From NCBI GenBank assembly GCA_934716785.1, contig CAKUYM010000069.1:1-15379 (forward strand): 15,379 bases of DNA, given 5' to 3'. The translations under genes were made by a program, and so were the position numbers. A model generated the notes under the pieces. That model searched no databases, was not told where the DNA came from, and saw only the letters and a list, made by a program, of their open reading frames with translations. Source of the DNA: an uncultured Bacteroides sp. (GTDB taxonomy: Bacteria; Bacteroidota; Bacteroidia; Bacteroidales; Bacteroidaceae). This document shows, one piece after another, positions 14,906 through 15,379 of this stretch (position 1 is the stretch's first letter; each line of letters starts with the position of its first letter).

Positions 14906-15379
14906 TTACTCTATTTTGGGATCTCCTAATAAATTGTCGAGTTCGGGTCGAGAGATCTTAACGATTTACCGACTTTCACTCTGGGGATGTTGTGGTATTT
15001 GGCGTAATGGTAGAGTTGATCTCGAGAGAGATTGAACTTTGCCATTGCTTCTGCTACCGTATAGTATTGCGGTTCGTCCGGTTGGACTATGCCTTTGGCT
15101 ATATCAAAATGCTTTTTGGAGTAACTGACAGTTTTGCCCTCTTTCTTTTGGGGAATAGCATTTTTCGAGGCGAGTGTATAGATAGCTGCCAAAGTCATAT
15201 CGAACTTTTCTTGAATCTCCTGCACGGTGTACCACTCGGTGATTTCGGGATTGGCGGCTTTCTTTGAGAAATAGTTGTCAAGATGCTTTTTGCTCCAATA
15301 AGTTTTGCCTCGATTAAAGGTTCGGGGGATATTGTGTTTCTTGGCAACAACAAAAATCCACGAATCAACTACATTGTAT
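14906..15379 (-). pseudogene. Protein with tandem MerR-like helix-turn-helix units, 5' end outside window, 3' frameshift
   Basis: The frame is open from the window edge (15379) to a TAG at 14926-14928, with no start visible, so the N-terminus is beyond the window. The GTG at 15223-15225 lies inside a conserved unit and is not a start. At least three similar units of about 60-65 residues are visible. Each runs W/Y-Y-T-V-x-E or similar, a helix, K-x-x-x-I-P, a wing and a K-K/P-x-x-D helix: NIPRTFNRGKTYWSKKHLDN, AIPQKKEGKTVSYSKKHFDI, and a third starting NIPRVKVGKSLRS. The third ends in unrelated residues, but the -1 frame continues VKISRPELDNLLGDPKIE to a TAA at 14906-14908, restoring the repeat pattern. 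One lost T near 14963-14968 explains it. It lies upstream of the integrase, where such HTH proteins may regulate excision. Confidence 0.7.

Overview
The window reads as part of an integrative mobilizable element (IME) in a member of the Bacteroidales (Bacteroides, Parabacteroides or Alistipes-like). The evidence is a Bacteroides-type tyrosine integrase, a MobC/relaxase pair, a DUF3987 plus toprim-like replication pair, A-rich leaders in place of strong Shine-Dalgarno sites, and perfect TAnnTTTG -7 promoter elements upstream of two genes. Every gene is on the minus strand, so transcription runs right to left, except an IS982-family transposase fragment at the left edge.

Layout in order of transcription. 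15379-14906: 3' part of a gene with repeated MerR-like helix-turn-helix units, frameshifted near its end. 14818-13712: tyrosine integrase interrupted by an in-frame TAG. 13639-12050: hipB-hipA pair, with its -7 element between two inverted operator-like repeats. 12032-11997: four GCCAA units in helical phase, upstream of a two-TM protein (11926-11219) that ends in a good terminator. 11036-8165: excisionase-type HTH, DUF3987 ATPase and toprim-like protein. 8128-8065: nested inverted repeats, the best oriT candidate. 8027-6056: MobC, relaxase and a frameshifted membrane mobilization protein, closed by a terminator. 6008-205: a compact operon.

That last operon is the most unusual part. It encodes an XRE regulator (broken by TAA), a trypsin-like protease, a GIY-YIG nuclease with a C-terminal RAMA/DUF4357-like domain, a protein of unknown function, an Hsp100-like AAA+ ATPase and a PD-(D/E)XK-DUF2075 nuclease-helicase. 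Gaps are only 4-14 nt. It has its own promoter, a palindromic operator candidate and a lower G+C content than the mobilization genes (15/60 G+C at 2221-2280 against 35/60 at 7021-7080). I infer an anti-phage or anti-plasmid cargo cassette. I do not recognise this combination as a named system.

Five genes are damaged: the nuclease-helicase loses its C-terminus at the IS982 boundary, the regulator and integrase carry nonsense codons, and the mobilization protein and terminal HTH gene carry frameshifts. This copy is probably a decaying, locked-in element. No stretch above 300 bases lacks a gene or gene remnant. I see no tRNA, rRNA or CRISPR array. Neither end of the element (att site) is inside the window.
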